Assembly (NCBI GenBank): GCA_028554795.2
Contig: CM068838.1
Span: 126,177,928 to 126,241,927 of the forward strand
Direction: 5' to 3'
Source: Sinohyriopsis cumingii
Lineage: Eukaryota; Mollusca; Bivalvia; Unionida; Unionidae
Length of the DNA: 64,000 bases
Shown one piece after another: positions 37,070 through 50,459 of this stretch. A program made the position numbers and the translations under genes. The notes below the pieces were generated by a model, which did not search any database, was not told the origin of the DNA, and saw only the letters and a list, made by a program, of their open reading frames with translations. Position 1 is the stretch's first letter. Each line of letters starts with the position of its first letter.

Positions 37070-39300
37070 CGGTCACCTGACCGCTACTTCCTAACCCCAC
37101 CACTCACCCATAATATCGGGGGAGGGGTCCGAGGATGAACACTAATATATTGGGTCGGTGAACGAGGAGGTATGAAAATTTTGTACGCAAGGTGCTTGTG
37201 TAAAATACCAGGGTGTAAAACAGCGGCGGGGAAACGGGCACGTTAGAGAGATCGGTTTATCTTTCTTGATCCTGTGAGTCAGTTTCGTAGATTTAAGAAA
37301 ATGGAGCCTTCCTAATAGTTGTAGGATTCACTCCTACTGTGCTGCTGAAAGTACTACACATTTTAGCATTTCTTTACAATTATTGATACAATATGACTCT
37401 GTCATATATTATTAACACATCCACACTCGTGATATTGCTTGATAACTGCTATAATATTTGTAGTGGAGTTTGATTGTTACATAGAACTCTACCAGAGTAT
37501 TGGCAACGTTTCGTGCCTTGCTATATTCTTAGCTGTGGTGGGTGAAGATTATTTTACGAAATATTGATTTCATATCAGGTCTTGAAAATGAATTTCACAA
37601 GCACTCCCTTGGACGAGTGACTTGCAAGATTTGTTCGTCTCTACCTTCATTCTACATAAAACAGTTCACATCTCCGCTGCACATCGTACATCTGTACTAA
37701 ACCAAACATATATCCATGATGCAATAATGATAATAAAATGGGTCAAAGTTATGAAAATATTCGGTTATAATACTTTGTTTCTTAGAAGAACATGCGATAA
37801 TACACAAAATTTTAACTCGAGAAATTGCAGTTGCAAATATAGCCTTGGTCGCTTTCTGGTATTCACGTCTACAGTAATCTGTGTATTGTAAGTTTTCTTT
37901 ATGCAGTGAACTAACATATATGCATGACTGTATGTTGACTTTTTGTTATTGATATGCTTTACAAGTAAGCCAGTTTTAATAGTGGGAGAATAACCACCAC
38001 CACCAACCCACGGGAAGATATTGGCAAGCTTTTTCACGTACCTACGCGCACTGAGGTGAGACGGGATTGTTCCGCAACGGTGAACACTTTAGACCACTGG
38101 AATACCCTGGACTAGTCTTTTATGAGTTAATTATGGGATAAATTGAGAGTCAGATAGTGTCAAAATGTATTTTGTATTTCATCTCATCAGCCATGGAAAC
38201 GTTCACACCAGTTCGTCCAGTATTTTCATGTCTGTATGGTTATTCAAACAAACGGTCAGGACAATTTAGATTCTAGTATGACTTTATGTAAGTATGCAAT
38301 TAAGTTTCAAAAAAGGAAGGTTAGTAAATTACATTCAGAAGAAAAAGTTTAATCGTCTAAGTTTCGATCAACGTACATACTAAATTTGGTGAAACTTCCA
38401 TACACTGGTAACATATAAAGGAAGATTTCTGAAATCATTGTTAAATTCTATATGATTCAAAAAGATTTGACGAATCTGCTCCTCTCTCGAAATATCTGCT
38501 TTGTTAATAGATTACAACATCATGTGTTGTGTGAATACTGACTGGAATTGACTGAGACGCTTAAAATACTCATTTGGTATAAATGTTGGCTACATTTTGC
38601 TTTATCGGCTTACATCCTACATTTGGCAACTTGTGTTAGTGTGTGTGATTTTGACTTTTAACGTAGTTTTAAAAATTGTTCAGTCGCATTAATGAAACTC
38701 CAGTCTTGAAACTACCGGTGAACTGGGGTAACTGCCTGACCATATGAAAAATCACAAAAATTTTAATATTCACTATATTGTTACTTCTAACACGAGACTA
38801 TATAAATCTATTTGCAAACCTGGACAAGTGAATTCTATCATCACACCAAAGACAAACGGAAATGGGAATAAATACAAAACAATAGCGCTCGAAACAGTGT
38901 GTTTATGCGATTTGGATTTTTAGCTTTAAATCTTTTCAGTCATATCGCTACGACGTCTTCAATTCGGCAACCAAACACACAGCTAGTTCAATGGCGATGG
39001 GATTATCATCATGGCCGCGAGAAAATCATTTTCAGTTTGAGCTGAACCTTATGAATAAAAGCGAAGACTTGTTTTATCTTACGCCTGTGTCGCACATAAT
39101 TGAAATCCACTTTAAAAGGAAAACATACGAATATACGTTTCAATAAAATCACTGTGAGATACAATTTTAATCCACTTGATAAACAAAAGACAACAATACG
39201 ATGCAAAAACAAACATATACAGGACATGAAAGCCAACACAAGAATGAAAACATGCTAAACAATACAAAAACGCAAACAAATGAGATCAACACATACTAGC
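37070..39300. other. Intergenic with old repeats
   Basis: No coding sequence supported. The segment 38,170-38,720 contains landmarks of the 1.55-3.36 kb repeat ('atcgtctaagtttcgatcaacgtacatactaaa', 'ggtgaaacttcc', 'acatataaaggaag'). A short phrase, ggacgagtgacttgcaag, at 36,899 recurs at 37,612. Confidence 0.45.
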
Positions 39301-39317
39301 CAAACACAAATTAAAAC

Positions 39318-39435
39318 GCTATTAGTACACTAAGCGATTTGGCTTTAGGGTGTTTGATAGCTGAACATTTAAAGAATTAGTAATAGTAAAAACAAAAAGT
39401 TCACAACGCCTTGTCCCACACTTCACCTATGAATA
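39318..39435. repeat. Direct repeat family C, copy 1
   Basis: About 115 bp beginning 'tagtacactaagcgatttg' and ending near 'cacctatgaatacat'. Nearly identical copies lie at about 40,148-40,264 and, more diverged, 40,272-40,380. Confidence 0.85.
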
Positions 39436-39927
39436 CATGATATACTAACAAACTGTTTCATCTGCAACTTGTTGCTTTCGCACTTTCATCGCACATACAT
39501 GTTAGTGTGAAGATGTACAATTTAAAGCAAATTTATAGAAATAGGAAATACATATTAATGTATTAATTTATTGAGTATATTTTATTCATAGTATGTGAAA
39601 GTATACGATTGACATATCCGTACCTGGACCAATAGCAACTTGTGAGCTTCGAACGATCCAGCAATGCTGACTTTAAATAATTGGCTGTCTGATTCTTCTG
39701 CCATTTTCAAGCTGATAAGTGTTAAGATAGAATTCATATCAATTCTTTGTAGCATGTGAGAAGTTGACCATAAAACCAATGCAAATGCCATAGTCTCTTG
39801 TCTGTCCAACACTTTGCATAAAATATTCTATGAACTTCCATACGTTTGATATAAAGAATAGAAATCAGTAAATATGGGAGTCTTTGAAACGTTTTTACAA
39901 AGGCAATTCTTTAAGAATACCGCCTAT

Positions 39928-39931
<4 letters not shown>

Positions 39932-39975
<44 letters not shown>
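39932..39975. repeat. (TA)n microsatellite
   Basis: TA run between copies 1 and 2 of repeat family C. Confidence 0.95.
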
Positions 39976-39976
<1 letters not shown>

Positions 39977-40147
39977 CATTATATAGTTTGATGTGCCAGA
40001 CAAATAAGTATATAACGATAAAATAGTACCAAAGCATATAACGAAGTACACCAGTCAGTCACTGTCAAGTCTTCGTGATGTGATTTAATCTCATATAGGT
40101 AAATCTATTCCCTTAAGTCATACACATACATGCGCAGAAGCTTAAAT

Positions 40148-40380
40148 TAGTACACTAAGCGATTTGGCTTTAGGGTGTTTGATAGCTGAACATTTAAAGA
40201 ATTAGTAATAGTAAAAACAAAAAGTTCACAACGCCTTGTCCCACACTTCACCTATGAATACATAAACTTAATTTAGTGCACTAAGCGATTTGGCTTTATG
40301 GTGTTTGATAGTTGAACAAATTCATAATATATAATAAAAACAAAAAGTTCACAACGCCTTGTCCCATACTGAACCTATGA
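40148..40380. repeat. Direct repeat family C, copies 2 and 3 in tandem
   Basis: Copy 2 (to about 40,264) is almost identical to 39,318-39,435. Copy 3 begins at about 40,272 with more changes. A distant relative ('ggttttgggtgttggtaagttgaaag ... aacgaaaaggttcaaggattcttgtctcacat') is visible near 44,652-44,750. Confidence 0.8.
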
Positions 40381-41729
40381 AAGGACTTTCATGTCTTTCA
40401 ACTTGTTTACTACGCCCTAAAATATGTTAATACAAAGATGTTTAGGGTCTTTCTAAAAGTACACGATTTCATTTCATTGTTGGTGAAAGACATCGATTTT
40501 GGTGGCAAACAATTTGGTTGATTGTATTAAATATTCTCAAATTTACACGTTATATATTTATCGCCTGTTCGACCCAAATTTTATATATGTCTATCGTTCC
40601 AATCTAAGATGAGTGTAAAAGCATTGTTTACAGAATTAAATGGCTACCGTTCATTTTCGTCAGTCAAAAATCTTCCTTTTTATAGAAATAATTTTTGACA
40701 AGGCAGATCTTGCATTTAATTATTTACATAAAACAACAACATAATATACACATTTATTCAGGCCTTATCCTTAATATTTAGCTATAGTAAAAAGCAATTG
40801 TTACACTGGAAGAAAGGAAAAGGAAATTTTGCAAGCGTTAAATGGGTGAGAATGCAAACCAGCTATACTGCAGCAGGCGATATAAAGGGTGAACCGATTC
40901 CAGTATTACAGCAGTAATAAATAAATGATTATGTACTTTTTGGGGCTGGTTTAGTGTTTTGGTTAAAAATGTCAAACAATATTGAAATGAAACTCGCATT
41001 AAATGTAAAAAGGACAAGGCTAAAACTCAGGTTTGAAGAAGGCCAAACCTAGAATACGTAATGGATGTCGTGGTTCAAAACTAGACGTCGACTACGTCGA
41101 AAATAGTTACAAGATCCATCACGAAAGGTAAACGAATGTACAAGTGATAGTCAAAGGGAGGGTGTGAATTGATGCCTTCTCATTAATATTCTTTAATAAA
41201 ACACTATACCTGCTGTCGCAGAGGGAATGAAACAGTTTGAATATATAGTAGTGTGTTTTGTTAGAAAGTTGATTTTATACAACAATACGTTCCTAGGAAT
41301 TATCTCCTGTTATGGCGATAATATTTACGTTAAGTCACATATCTCGCTCCTTCTATCTCTCCTACATATCTGTCTCACTGCCTCTAGTGCTCGTAAACCA
41401 AAAAAAGGTTAACTACGAGCTCTGTATCTAACTGCTTCTTTCATATATATGTCTGACAGTGATAGGTGTCTAACATGATTTCTATCAACACTGACAAATT
41501 AGACATAAAACATAAAACTGAAAATCGGTTAGATCATGTCTGCGTAAAATAATATTTCAAATCAATTTAACTGCTCCACAAAAGGAAACATAAGCTATTC
41601 TCTGTTGCAAAACTAATGCAGTTTTCCATCACAGCAGGACAAAGCAATACTTTAATGAAAACAATGGATACAATACAGACAATAATATAACGTAACAACT
41701 TTTAATCGGGAATTTAGTTAAGCTAGAAT

Positions 41730-41777
41730 TATCTATCTATCTATCTGCCTACCTACCTACCTATCTATCTACCTATA

Positions 41778-41816
<39 letters not shown>
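41730..41816. repeat. (TCTA)n tetranucleotide repeat
   Basis: Runs of ATCT/ACCT units. Confidence 0.95.
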
Positions 41817-41817
<1 letters not shown>

Positions 41818-41927
41818 CAGCATATTATAACAGCAGTAACAAGCTTAATCTCGGCGATGGAAAATTCAAGATTGCAAGGTGCATGCTTGCAGACAAACCC
41901 AAATCACCGAGAGACAGAAAGACATAT

Positions 41928-41930
<3 letters not shown>

Positions 41931-41971
<41 letters not shown>
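41931..41971. repeat. (GA)n microsatellite
   Basis: GA run. It gives an artefactual RERERE frame. Confidence 0.95.
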
Positions 41972-41973
<2 letters not shown>

Positions 41974-42399
41974 ATTCAGTGCATACTGCTTTATGTTTTC
42001 AGCAATTTATATATTATGCAATCTCTCCACGACATATATACCAGTGAATTTGTTTTGCTCATTTATATATAACGCATTCGTCAATGACAGAACTGCCTGA
42101 GATTGTTTGAAACTATTGATCCTTTATTTTGCTTGATGTACTATAAAACGCTTTCATTCCACCTGATTGTTCATATCAAAGCCAATGTATGTAATTGTTC
42201 CCAACAAAGTGTCTATACTTCTTTCATACCAAGAAAAACGAATGTAAAATCATTGTTTAATAGTTACCTGATTCTTTTCAATAATCAGAAAATTTCTTTT
42301 CAGGGAAATAATTTTCATAAGTTGTTTGGTTGTTCCGAAGTTTAATATCAAACATATTACCCAGGACTACGAAAGTAATTTAAAGTGGGATCAGCTTTG

Positions 42400-42790
42400 G
42401 GGGCGGCAATGCTTTTATTTGTTTAATTTAAAATGTATTATCAATATATATATTTAGAATGTAGATGGGACAAAAATTCAGGATATAATTATAGTGTTTT
42501 TGAGGAGATTAAATTAGGTTGCATTTACAGTGTCGATCGTTACTTTGCTCCATTAATGACCCCATTATGTTTATGATTTATGATTTGGGTTAATTTGAAA
42601 GTACGGTATCGGCTCAGTATTATCAATATGCATTGATGCAAGCACTCAAAGAACTGTTCTTATTCCAACATTTTAACTTCTATGTTTATGTAACTAAATA
42701 ACTTAGTCAAAGGTTTCTCTCTTACTTTATTTGCATCTTGTTTTCAGGCACAGACAGAAACGGTTAGAAATAGTGTCGTTATATTATGTT
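42400..42790. repeat. Dispersed repeat family A, partial copy
   Basis: Shares 'gaggagattaaatta.gttgcatttacagtgtcg' and 'tttgctccattaatgacccc' with 49,265-49,330. Non-coding. Confidence 0.6.
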
Positions 42791-42799
42791 AACCTGGAT

Positions 42800-43670
42800 A
42801 CAGTTTGAGAATATGTATAGATACTGATACACTGTGCCATCATCAACAACAGCGGCTCCTAAATAGTTCAGAAAATTCTCATTCTAACGAAAGAATGGTA
42901 CTAATACAATGCAAACAATTCAAATACTAGTTGAATAGTTAGCACTTAATGAGTGTAAAGGTACCTTCGATAATATTATTTTATTGGTCACTTTTGCTTG
43001 CATGTTACACATTTTGTCACTGTTATCGTTATTGTATCACTCACATTTGCAAGTAATATGTATTGTTTGTTTGCTGTTACTCTACGCATACTTGTAGTCC
43101 CTTGATTCAGTATTTGAATAATTTTAAACGATTCGCTTTCAAGGGATGGTTCTGGACATATAGTATATACACAGGTGTTGTAAATAAACAGAAATAAACA
43201 AAATAAAGAAATAAATGTAATTTTCCAATGAAGCCTTATGATGTATAGGAATAATATTCATTACAAGCCTTTAGAAATAAATTACGTACTTATACATATT
43301 TGGATTCTTGGAAAGAATCAGTTTCAGGAACAAACAGGGTACTAGTTCCTGAAAATAGCACAATTCAGAAATTTTAATCAGAAAATTATACACACATTTT
43401 TGGACAAATGAGAGACTATTCTATTTGCTTTTGACAATTTTCAAGTTCTCCAGGACTGTCAGACAATGGTTTGATAAATGATACATTGGTCTACGCACAG
43501 TATAACATTTCACTAGGGTCCAGATAGCACTGTTCTCTTCGTCCCCATTAATACTTAAAGTTGTATTTCCTGACTAGAGGGTCCTAACTGGCGTAGTAAG
43601 TTGAACATCATTTCCTGACGTTAGTGATGGGGATGGTCAGTAATATATGAAAGTCTATACAAGTGGAACA
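42800..43670. other. Intergenic, nothing recognised
   Basis: AT-rich, no coding signal. Confidence 0.45.
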
Positions 43671-43674
43671 TTGA

Positions 43675-43925
43675 GATTAAATGAACTAAAATGTAAGCAA
43701 TTTAGATCCACTGCAGTATGGAGACTTTCAAACAATACAATCAGGGGTGAGAGTACTCTCCGTATTAAAGGAAGACGAAAAACTGCTACCAGAATTCTTT
43801 TACATCTTAGGCTTTATGCTTAAGACGTGACATCGAGTATTTGAGCATGAGAAAAAGTGTTGTAGATGCCAGATATTAGGGATGCCCCAGCCGCTCCCAG
43901 ACTGCCAAATCCTTTCAATAGAAGT
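43675..43925. repeat. Direct repeat family D, copy 1
   Basis: About 250 bp from 'agattaaatgaactaaaatg' to 'ccaaatcctttcaatagaag'. The same stretch is at 45,710-45,957 with only a few differences, so this is a recent duplication or a young mobile sequence. No obvious protein frame. Confidence 0.9.
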
Positions 43926-43929
43926 CTTG

Positions 43930-44990
43930 TTTACTACTAATGTCAGTGTCAAACATAAATTACATCCATTTTGAAAGGTGAAGTATATACATTTCAGTCA
44001 AGCCTCAGCGAGTTGTAATCTCAATCCACTTGATATGCAAAGGACAGCACTATACGACAATAACAACAATGATAGTATGTGAACACCACAACGAAAGAAA
44101 ATGTAAACAAAATCAAACCAGACAAAATAGATAAACACGAACTGGCTGTATAACAATTTAGGCGCTGTCATGAATAATAAAACCCACAGTTATGACCGAT
44201 ATCCGATACAATGCAGGGTTGTACATGATAACTACCTTTGGGCATATAGGTATATCAAAATAAATATTAAAGCATTAATGTGTGCTTTCTATTTTAACCA
44301 TCGTAAGTGAAAGGATAAATAGATTTGGTGGCTTTCATATTCTTACAGGCCAAGAGAAGTTTGTGACCTCACAATGAACCGTCAATACCGATTGTTAAAT
44401 ATTCGGATTGTCAAACGGTTGTGATGATTCATCTCGCCAATGTCAAGATCATAATTATTAATAATATAATTCATTAGTTTTATTTAATAGTAAGAGAGAA
44501 GCTGAAACTAATGCAAATATCATAGTATTTCCACCCTCAAAATGATTGCGTAGAACATTTGGAATAAACTTATGTTATAAAAGAATATAATTCAACAAAT
44601 ATGCATTTATTTTAACTTGTTGCGAAAAGAAGCATTAACATATATATCCAGTTTGGTTTTGGGTGTTGGTAAGTTGAAAGAAAAGAATTCTTATCTGATA
44701 GCAACAACGAAAAGGTTCAAGGATTCTTGTCTCACATATCACCTATGAACGGACTGTAATTGTTCACATTCCATTGACTGCAGCTTGTTTAGCACAAGAT
44801 CAAATATTAACACCCCCTGTAATTTGGTCCATACGGAGATTTTTATGGTCTTTTCAAACACAGACGATTTCATTTCATTATGGATATAAGAACACAGTGA
44901 TCGTTGTGACAAGTAATAGATACAATGTTCCTCACCAATAATCACATCTGGAGACCAATTATTTGGTAAACATAATCCTAGCAAGATAGA
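43930..44990. other. Intergenic, nothing recognised
   Basis: No coding sequence supported. The minus frame at 44,739-44,984 has no recognisable domain. Confidence 0.4.
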
Positions 44991-44996
44991 GTAAAG

Positions 44997-45020
44997 TGTG
45001 TGTGTGTGTGTGTGTGTGTG
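44997..45020. repeat. (TG)n microsatellite
   Basis: Short TG run. Confidence 0.9.
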
Positions 45021-45104
45021 ATTTGGATTTTTAATGTAGCTTCAACAATTTTTCAGTCATATCACTATGATGTATGCAGTGAGGCAGTTTATAGTGATGT
45101 ATAA

Positions 45105-45292
45105 CACTTGGACATCATGCTGCAGAAAAGTAGCATGATGTCCCACCCAGTCTCATTTATCCGAACACTAGGCCGACCAAGTCTAACACTACCCTCTTAA
45201 TGCTGAACGCGTAGCGAGGCAGCTGTTAGAGCAATTTTGATAAGTCTTTGGTATGACTCGTACGCTCTAACCACTAGACCACTAGAACGGTC
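45105..45292 (-). mobile_element. tRNA-derived SINE, copy 2, B-box lost
   Basis: Minus-strand copy of the 26.86-kb SINE. The reverse complement begins GTGGTCTAGTGGTTAGAGCG and jumps directly to GAGTCATACCAAAGACTTA, so the tRNA-like B-box segment is deleted. The tail with the GGGTGGGACATCATGCTAC region is present. Without a B-box it is probably not transcribed. Confidence 0.75.
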
Positions 45293-45709
45293 GATCGAGA
45301 AAATATTATTTTACTGTGTAGTTCATAAATAGCAACTTATATTAATTTAGCTATAATCTGGAAGGAATATGGGGTCAAAACTCAAACAAAACGTGAAGAG
45401 GATGGTAATTCAAATATTGGTGGCTTATCATCTGCCAAATGTCATTTGACTGATTTTGGAATGATAGATAGATATATATTCTTACTGCCTTAACGTCAAA
45501 AGAACAAAATTTGAAGATATCAGATGCTCTCCAAAATGGAGGACGAGGTAAGTTTACCTACATGCAAAAGAGTAAAAGAAACAATAGTTCCAAAGGTCAG
45601 TGTAACGTTAAGGGGAATGTAGTTACAGTGGGTGACGCATCATCCATTTCATTTATACATCAGGGCTTCCTACAGAAATTGTCACTGGGGAAATAATATA
45701 AAACAGTGA

Positions 45710-45957
45710 GATTAAATGAACTAAAATGTAAGCAATTTAGATCCACTGCATTATGGAGACTTTCAAACAATACAATTAGGGGTGAGAGTACTCTCCGTAT
45801 TAAAGGAAGACGAAAAACTGCTACCAGAATTCTTTTACATCTTAGGCTTTATGCTTAAGACGTGACATCGAGTATTTGAGCATGAGAAAAAGTGTTGTAG
45901 ATGCCAGATATTAGGGATGCCCCAGCCGCTCCCAGACTGCCAAATCCTTTCAATAGA
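45710..45957. repeat. Direct repeat family D, copy 2
   Basis: Near-identical to 43,675-43,925. Confidence 0.9.
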
Positions 45958-45959
45958 GG

Positions 45960-48400
45960 TACTTTATGTGTCTCACGTTGTACCTGAGAATAATGCTTTA
46001 TTAGAATAACCAAAATACGGAGAAAAACTGTCAGAAACAACCACATTAAATTGTGGATGAAGCGAATGTAAGTGGAACCGAGACAGGAGAAAAGAAAATT
46101 GATAAGGGTACTTCGGAAACACTCGATCTAGAAGAAGAAATCTAGGGATTGTGCAGCAAAAGATATTACTCAAGCGCCTAAGATTCAGTGTAGGAAATGT
46201 TATCACAAATATATATTATGTCTTGCAAAATGGACAAAAAATGAATCATATCAGGAACTAGACCCAGATAACCAATTACCTTACTCGAATGACCCATAAA
46301 ACCCAAAGAAAGTACCAATTACTTCCATAAATTTTAATTCCAGCCGCAAAAGGAAAATTAAAAGCTATAGTGAACAGTTTCAAGAAGTGGGTGACGTGGG
46401 GGCGGGCAAAACCCCAAACGAAGGGAAGATGACACTGATTTGCAAATTCCTTAAAGAAAAACCTATTATAGAGCAATACACGCGCAAAAAGGCGCATTAA
46501 CTCTGGCTAGGAAGTAACGGAAAGACTGACAAACACAATTGAAAAATTAACTGAAGTTCTAAAAGTAACGACAATGGACATAATCATAAGGATAGCGAGG
46601 AATCGGACATATAATAAAGCAACGAAGTGGAACTTAATGATGAACCAATTTCAAATCACAGCGAGGACAATGAATTACAGGTCACGACCGAGTATGTCCG
46701 CAGCACCAACACTTAATAAGCGATTAAACAAGACAAACACTATAATCCAAACAATGTCCCCTAACAAAAGCAAGCTAAATTATATTTAAAATCTTATGTA
46801 AAGTAAATTTAAAAAAAATAAATGAAATACAAATCAAAGAAAAATAAGCCAAATGTTTAATGAATCAAAAGACAAAACACTATTATTATAATACGAAAAC
46901 ACATGACAGTGATGATAGTTTTAAAAAGCAATATTACATACTTTTAATATCCTATATTAACTGAATTTAAGGATAATAAAATACCTCCAAATTAAATATT
47001 TAAGAATAATAAAAGTTAAAGGGGAAGAAATTTGAAAGATCATACCAATAAGGGGTGGTAGCTTGATTTTTCATCCTGTAATGATTTTGATTTAACTAGC
47101 TAGTAAACATCTTTATCAAGCATGCATTGTATAGAGAAATGGGAGAACAATTTCTCTCCAAATCACCCTCTTGTTAGAAAGAACAAAACTCTGATCAGCA
47201 ATATACAACACAGAGGGATGAGACAGGATCTAATACAGAACTAATAAAAACACCTAGCTACATTAACGTTGTACATACATGACGCGATGTGAAGTAGACA
47301 GGCATGCGGACGAGGCAGCCAAAACTGCACATGGAAGTATGCATATATACAAAGGGGTATATATGCGCTCTTTATAATTAATATAAAGCATCTCCTGAAG
47401 TAACCAAAAAAGCCGAATATAAACAGATACAAATGGAAAACTATCAATAAATTCATTTTAAGCTTAATATATTCCGTTTTACTTCTTGTTTTGAATTTTG
47501 ACCATTTGCTTTTTGAACAGCGGATATAGGGGTCATATATAAAACAGACAAATAGCCTATGCAACGATATACTGGTCACTTTCTCAGTGCAACAACAAAT
47601 CTATCGATAAGTAATCCTGGCTTTGCAAAGATCAATATTTTGTTTATCACAGACGACAAACCTGAGGAGTCTGTAAAAAAGTACAGTCGAATGTTTGGTT
47701 TTGCGATCAGCTCTACCTTTAACAACCGCACATTTCTTTCCAATTTTGTTAAAATTATTACCTTTATTTTGGCAAGGGATAACATAATCGTGTTCATATT
47801 TCCATGTTGATCATCGACAAAATCCATAATGATTCAAGGTTTGCTTGGAGATTTCATTTAACACAATTGTTCTATCCATATCGATAGTGTTATTATCTAA
47901 GATCATGGTCATCTGACGTAGCAGATGGGACTGACTAAAACTGAACAAGAATGTTGCAAATGAAGGAAATGTGTTGAAAACATGGGTAGCCATTGCCTAA
48001 GATGTAAAGTATAAAGTTTCTGAATAAACCTAACTGTGACAGTAGTCAATATGTTCGTGTGATTCTGTACAGGTTATGTATTAATGGGCGATTTGGAGAG
48101 ACGAATGAAAAGAAGGTACGTGCTACCTATATTTGAATACATCGTTGATGCACTAGGTTGATTTCAAGATCGAATTGACGAAATTGGAATTGTAAGGATT
48201 AAAGGATCATGGTTAGGTATTCATCGATGTGTAAATTTAACGTAATCACTCATAAAAAGTTAACAGAAAGTGCTTCGGACTGTACCATCTTTGTGAGTGA
48301 TTAGGTAAAAGTTACACATCGATAATTACACAGCTATGATCATTTAATCCTATAGAAATTATTAACGTGGTTTCATAAATATATGATAGCCAATCACAAG
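45960..48400. other. Intergenic, possible eroded coding at 46.1-46.8 kb
   Basis: Plus-strand frames between 46,080 and 46,760 have protein-like composition (an ARG/LYS-rich stretch with CRKCYHKY near 46,190), broken by stops. No family recognised. The rest is AT-rich and featureless. Frames at 47,241-47,827 show no domain. Confidence 0.25.
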
Positions 48401-49180
48401 AGTGAGACCAACACTTGCATGAATGAAAGTTATATTTTGTAAATTGTTAATGTTTATGCTTAGAAACTGGACACCTCAGAGAAATGTGATTCTAACGCCA
48501 CTCAAAACAAATACTCGGGAAGGACAAATAAACACCATAGAAAATATACAAGAAAGGTAAACAAAAACGCAAACGAGTGATGATCCACGGTGTGTGTGTG
48601 TGCATATATTTATGCTTTCACATTCATTTATTTTATAACAACTATAATCGCCTGTCAATCACAACAACGGATACAAACAAGATTTCAAGGTACTTGCTTG
48701 CGGGGAAGTCTTAAACATTGATAGAGTGGCAGACACACAGACGAGAGAGTACGAGACAAATCGTATTAAGTCCGCACTGATTTAAATTCAAAAATCTCTC
48801 TACGGCACACATATCAGTACATTTGTTATTCATTTATACGACATTCTTCAATTACATATCTGCGAGCAATTTATTTTAACATTTGATCCTTTATTTCACA
48901 CTATCAGATTGTTTCTCTTGCACAATATAGGTCCTGCTAAGGTCAATTTCTGCGCTTTTCCTAACACAGTGTGTTTATTTCTAGCATACCAAGAAAGACG
49001 ATTGTCAAATTATTGTATACAGACTTAATGGTTGATTGAGTTTCTACGCCTATTAACAAGTTTAGTTTTCTTTAAAAAAATTGACTTTCACATGGTGGCT
49101 GGTTGTTCCGAAATACATTTATCCAGACCTGTTAAGTAATTTAAAGACATATAAACTTTAGTTGACTTGGTTTTATTCAA
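48400..49180. other. Intergenic, nothing recognised
   Basis: AT-rich, no coding signal, one short (TG)n run near 48,591. Confidence 0.4.
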
Positions 49181-49184
49181 AGTT

Positions 49185-50150
49185 TATATCATCAATATAT
49201 TGGTTTGAATATATGTAGCTATAATGAAAATTCAGGGCCAACGTTTCATACATGTCTTTGTATGTTGAAGAGATTAAATTAGCTTGCATTTACAGTGTCG
49301 TTTGGTGATTTGCTCCATTAATGACCCCTTTCATGGTGTTTGATTTAGGATTTGGGTTATGTTGAAAGTATCGATTTGTGTAGTAGTATTGTTCTGTAGT
49401 TTGATGCAAGCTGTCAGCGAATTGTTGATAACAAATAACTACAAACCGCTTTGTTCACTTATCTATAAATACTCTAGTCAAGATGTAGTCTCTTCATATC
49501 TTTCCATCTTGTTTTCAACTAGGTACGAAGAAAGACAACAGAGCGATCACATATTTCGTTGTAAAAAGTTGGACGCATTGATCGGTAAGTATGACAAACT
49601 TATCATGTTTTGTGAAGTCTAATTTAGTTATATTGTCTTTGGTATAAGCAACATGTGCAAAAAGCAACAAAACAACAAAGGATGCTCTCGTCAACAGAAG
49701 CGACGAGTCCAAAGACCTCCGTTATAATATCATTATAGTTTGTTCTTTATTGACTTATTATTATTCTCGCGTTAACATCCCGTCACTTATATTTTCAATG
49801 TTAATTAGACTGGGGGTTAGTTGTTCGATGTTAATTTCATTTAACTGTGCGTTATGAAATAGCCAGTTGGAAGTTGGATTTTGACACAGTGGTTTTTATT
49901 TCCGGGTTTCATATTCTTGACGAAACACATCTCATATGCCATATGTTAGGAACTTCCATTTTCAAGAAGAATTATAATTTCCACAAAGTTTCGAACCAAA
50001 TTATTTATTTTGGCCAAACCTTCCTTTCAGAGAACAACTGACGGCTGCCATCAAATGGAAAATATCTGATTGGTCGAAAGAAAAGGTAGATATCACTGCA
50101 ACAACTAGATTTCGATCAATCAGCTGTCGTATCAACATACCTTTCTTACA
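49185..50150. repeat. Dispersed repeat family A plus downstream segment
   Basis: Contains the landmarks of 8,330-8,900 ('gtgtcgtttggtgatttgc', 'gaaagacaacagagcgatcacatattt', 'gcaacatgtg', 'agccagttggaagttggattttgacac'). It then continues into a part that resembles the 1.55-3.36 kb repeat ('ggccaaaccttcc'). Families A and B may thus be parts of one larger element. Confidence 0.6.
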
Positions 50151-50175
50151 TATATATAACAACAGTATGTGAACC

Positions 50176-50450
50176 GCTCTGGTGGCCTAGTGGTTAGGGA
50201 GTCGCGGGTAAGAGCCCCGGCCGAGTCATACCAAAGACTTATAAAAAATGTTTCTAGTAACTGCTTCGCATGGCGCTTAGAATTAAAAGGATAGTCCTTG
50301 GACTGGTCGGCCTGATATCAGGATAATGTGACTGGGTGGGACATGATCCTACATGTCTGTGGCATGATGACCCAGTGTTAGACATCACTAAAAACTGTCA
50401 CATTGCAGACATCGTAGACATTGTACAAGCAACGTTAAAAATCACTCACA
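50176..50450 (+). mobile_element. tRNA-derived SINE, copy 3, head degraded
   Basis: Begins CTGGTGGCCTAGTGGTTAGG (A-box region kept). The B-box region is altered (GTCGCGGGTAAGAGCCCC, no TTCGAAC). The body GAGTCATACCAAAGACTTAT and GTGACTGGGTGGGACAT follow. Confidence 0.75.
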
Positions 50451-50459
50451 CACCCACAC

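Noticed and set aside
42285..42310. A further histone-type stem-loop (CTTTTCAGGG)
   Set aside because: The arms do not pair as a 6-bp stem, and there is no gene or purine element in place.
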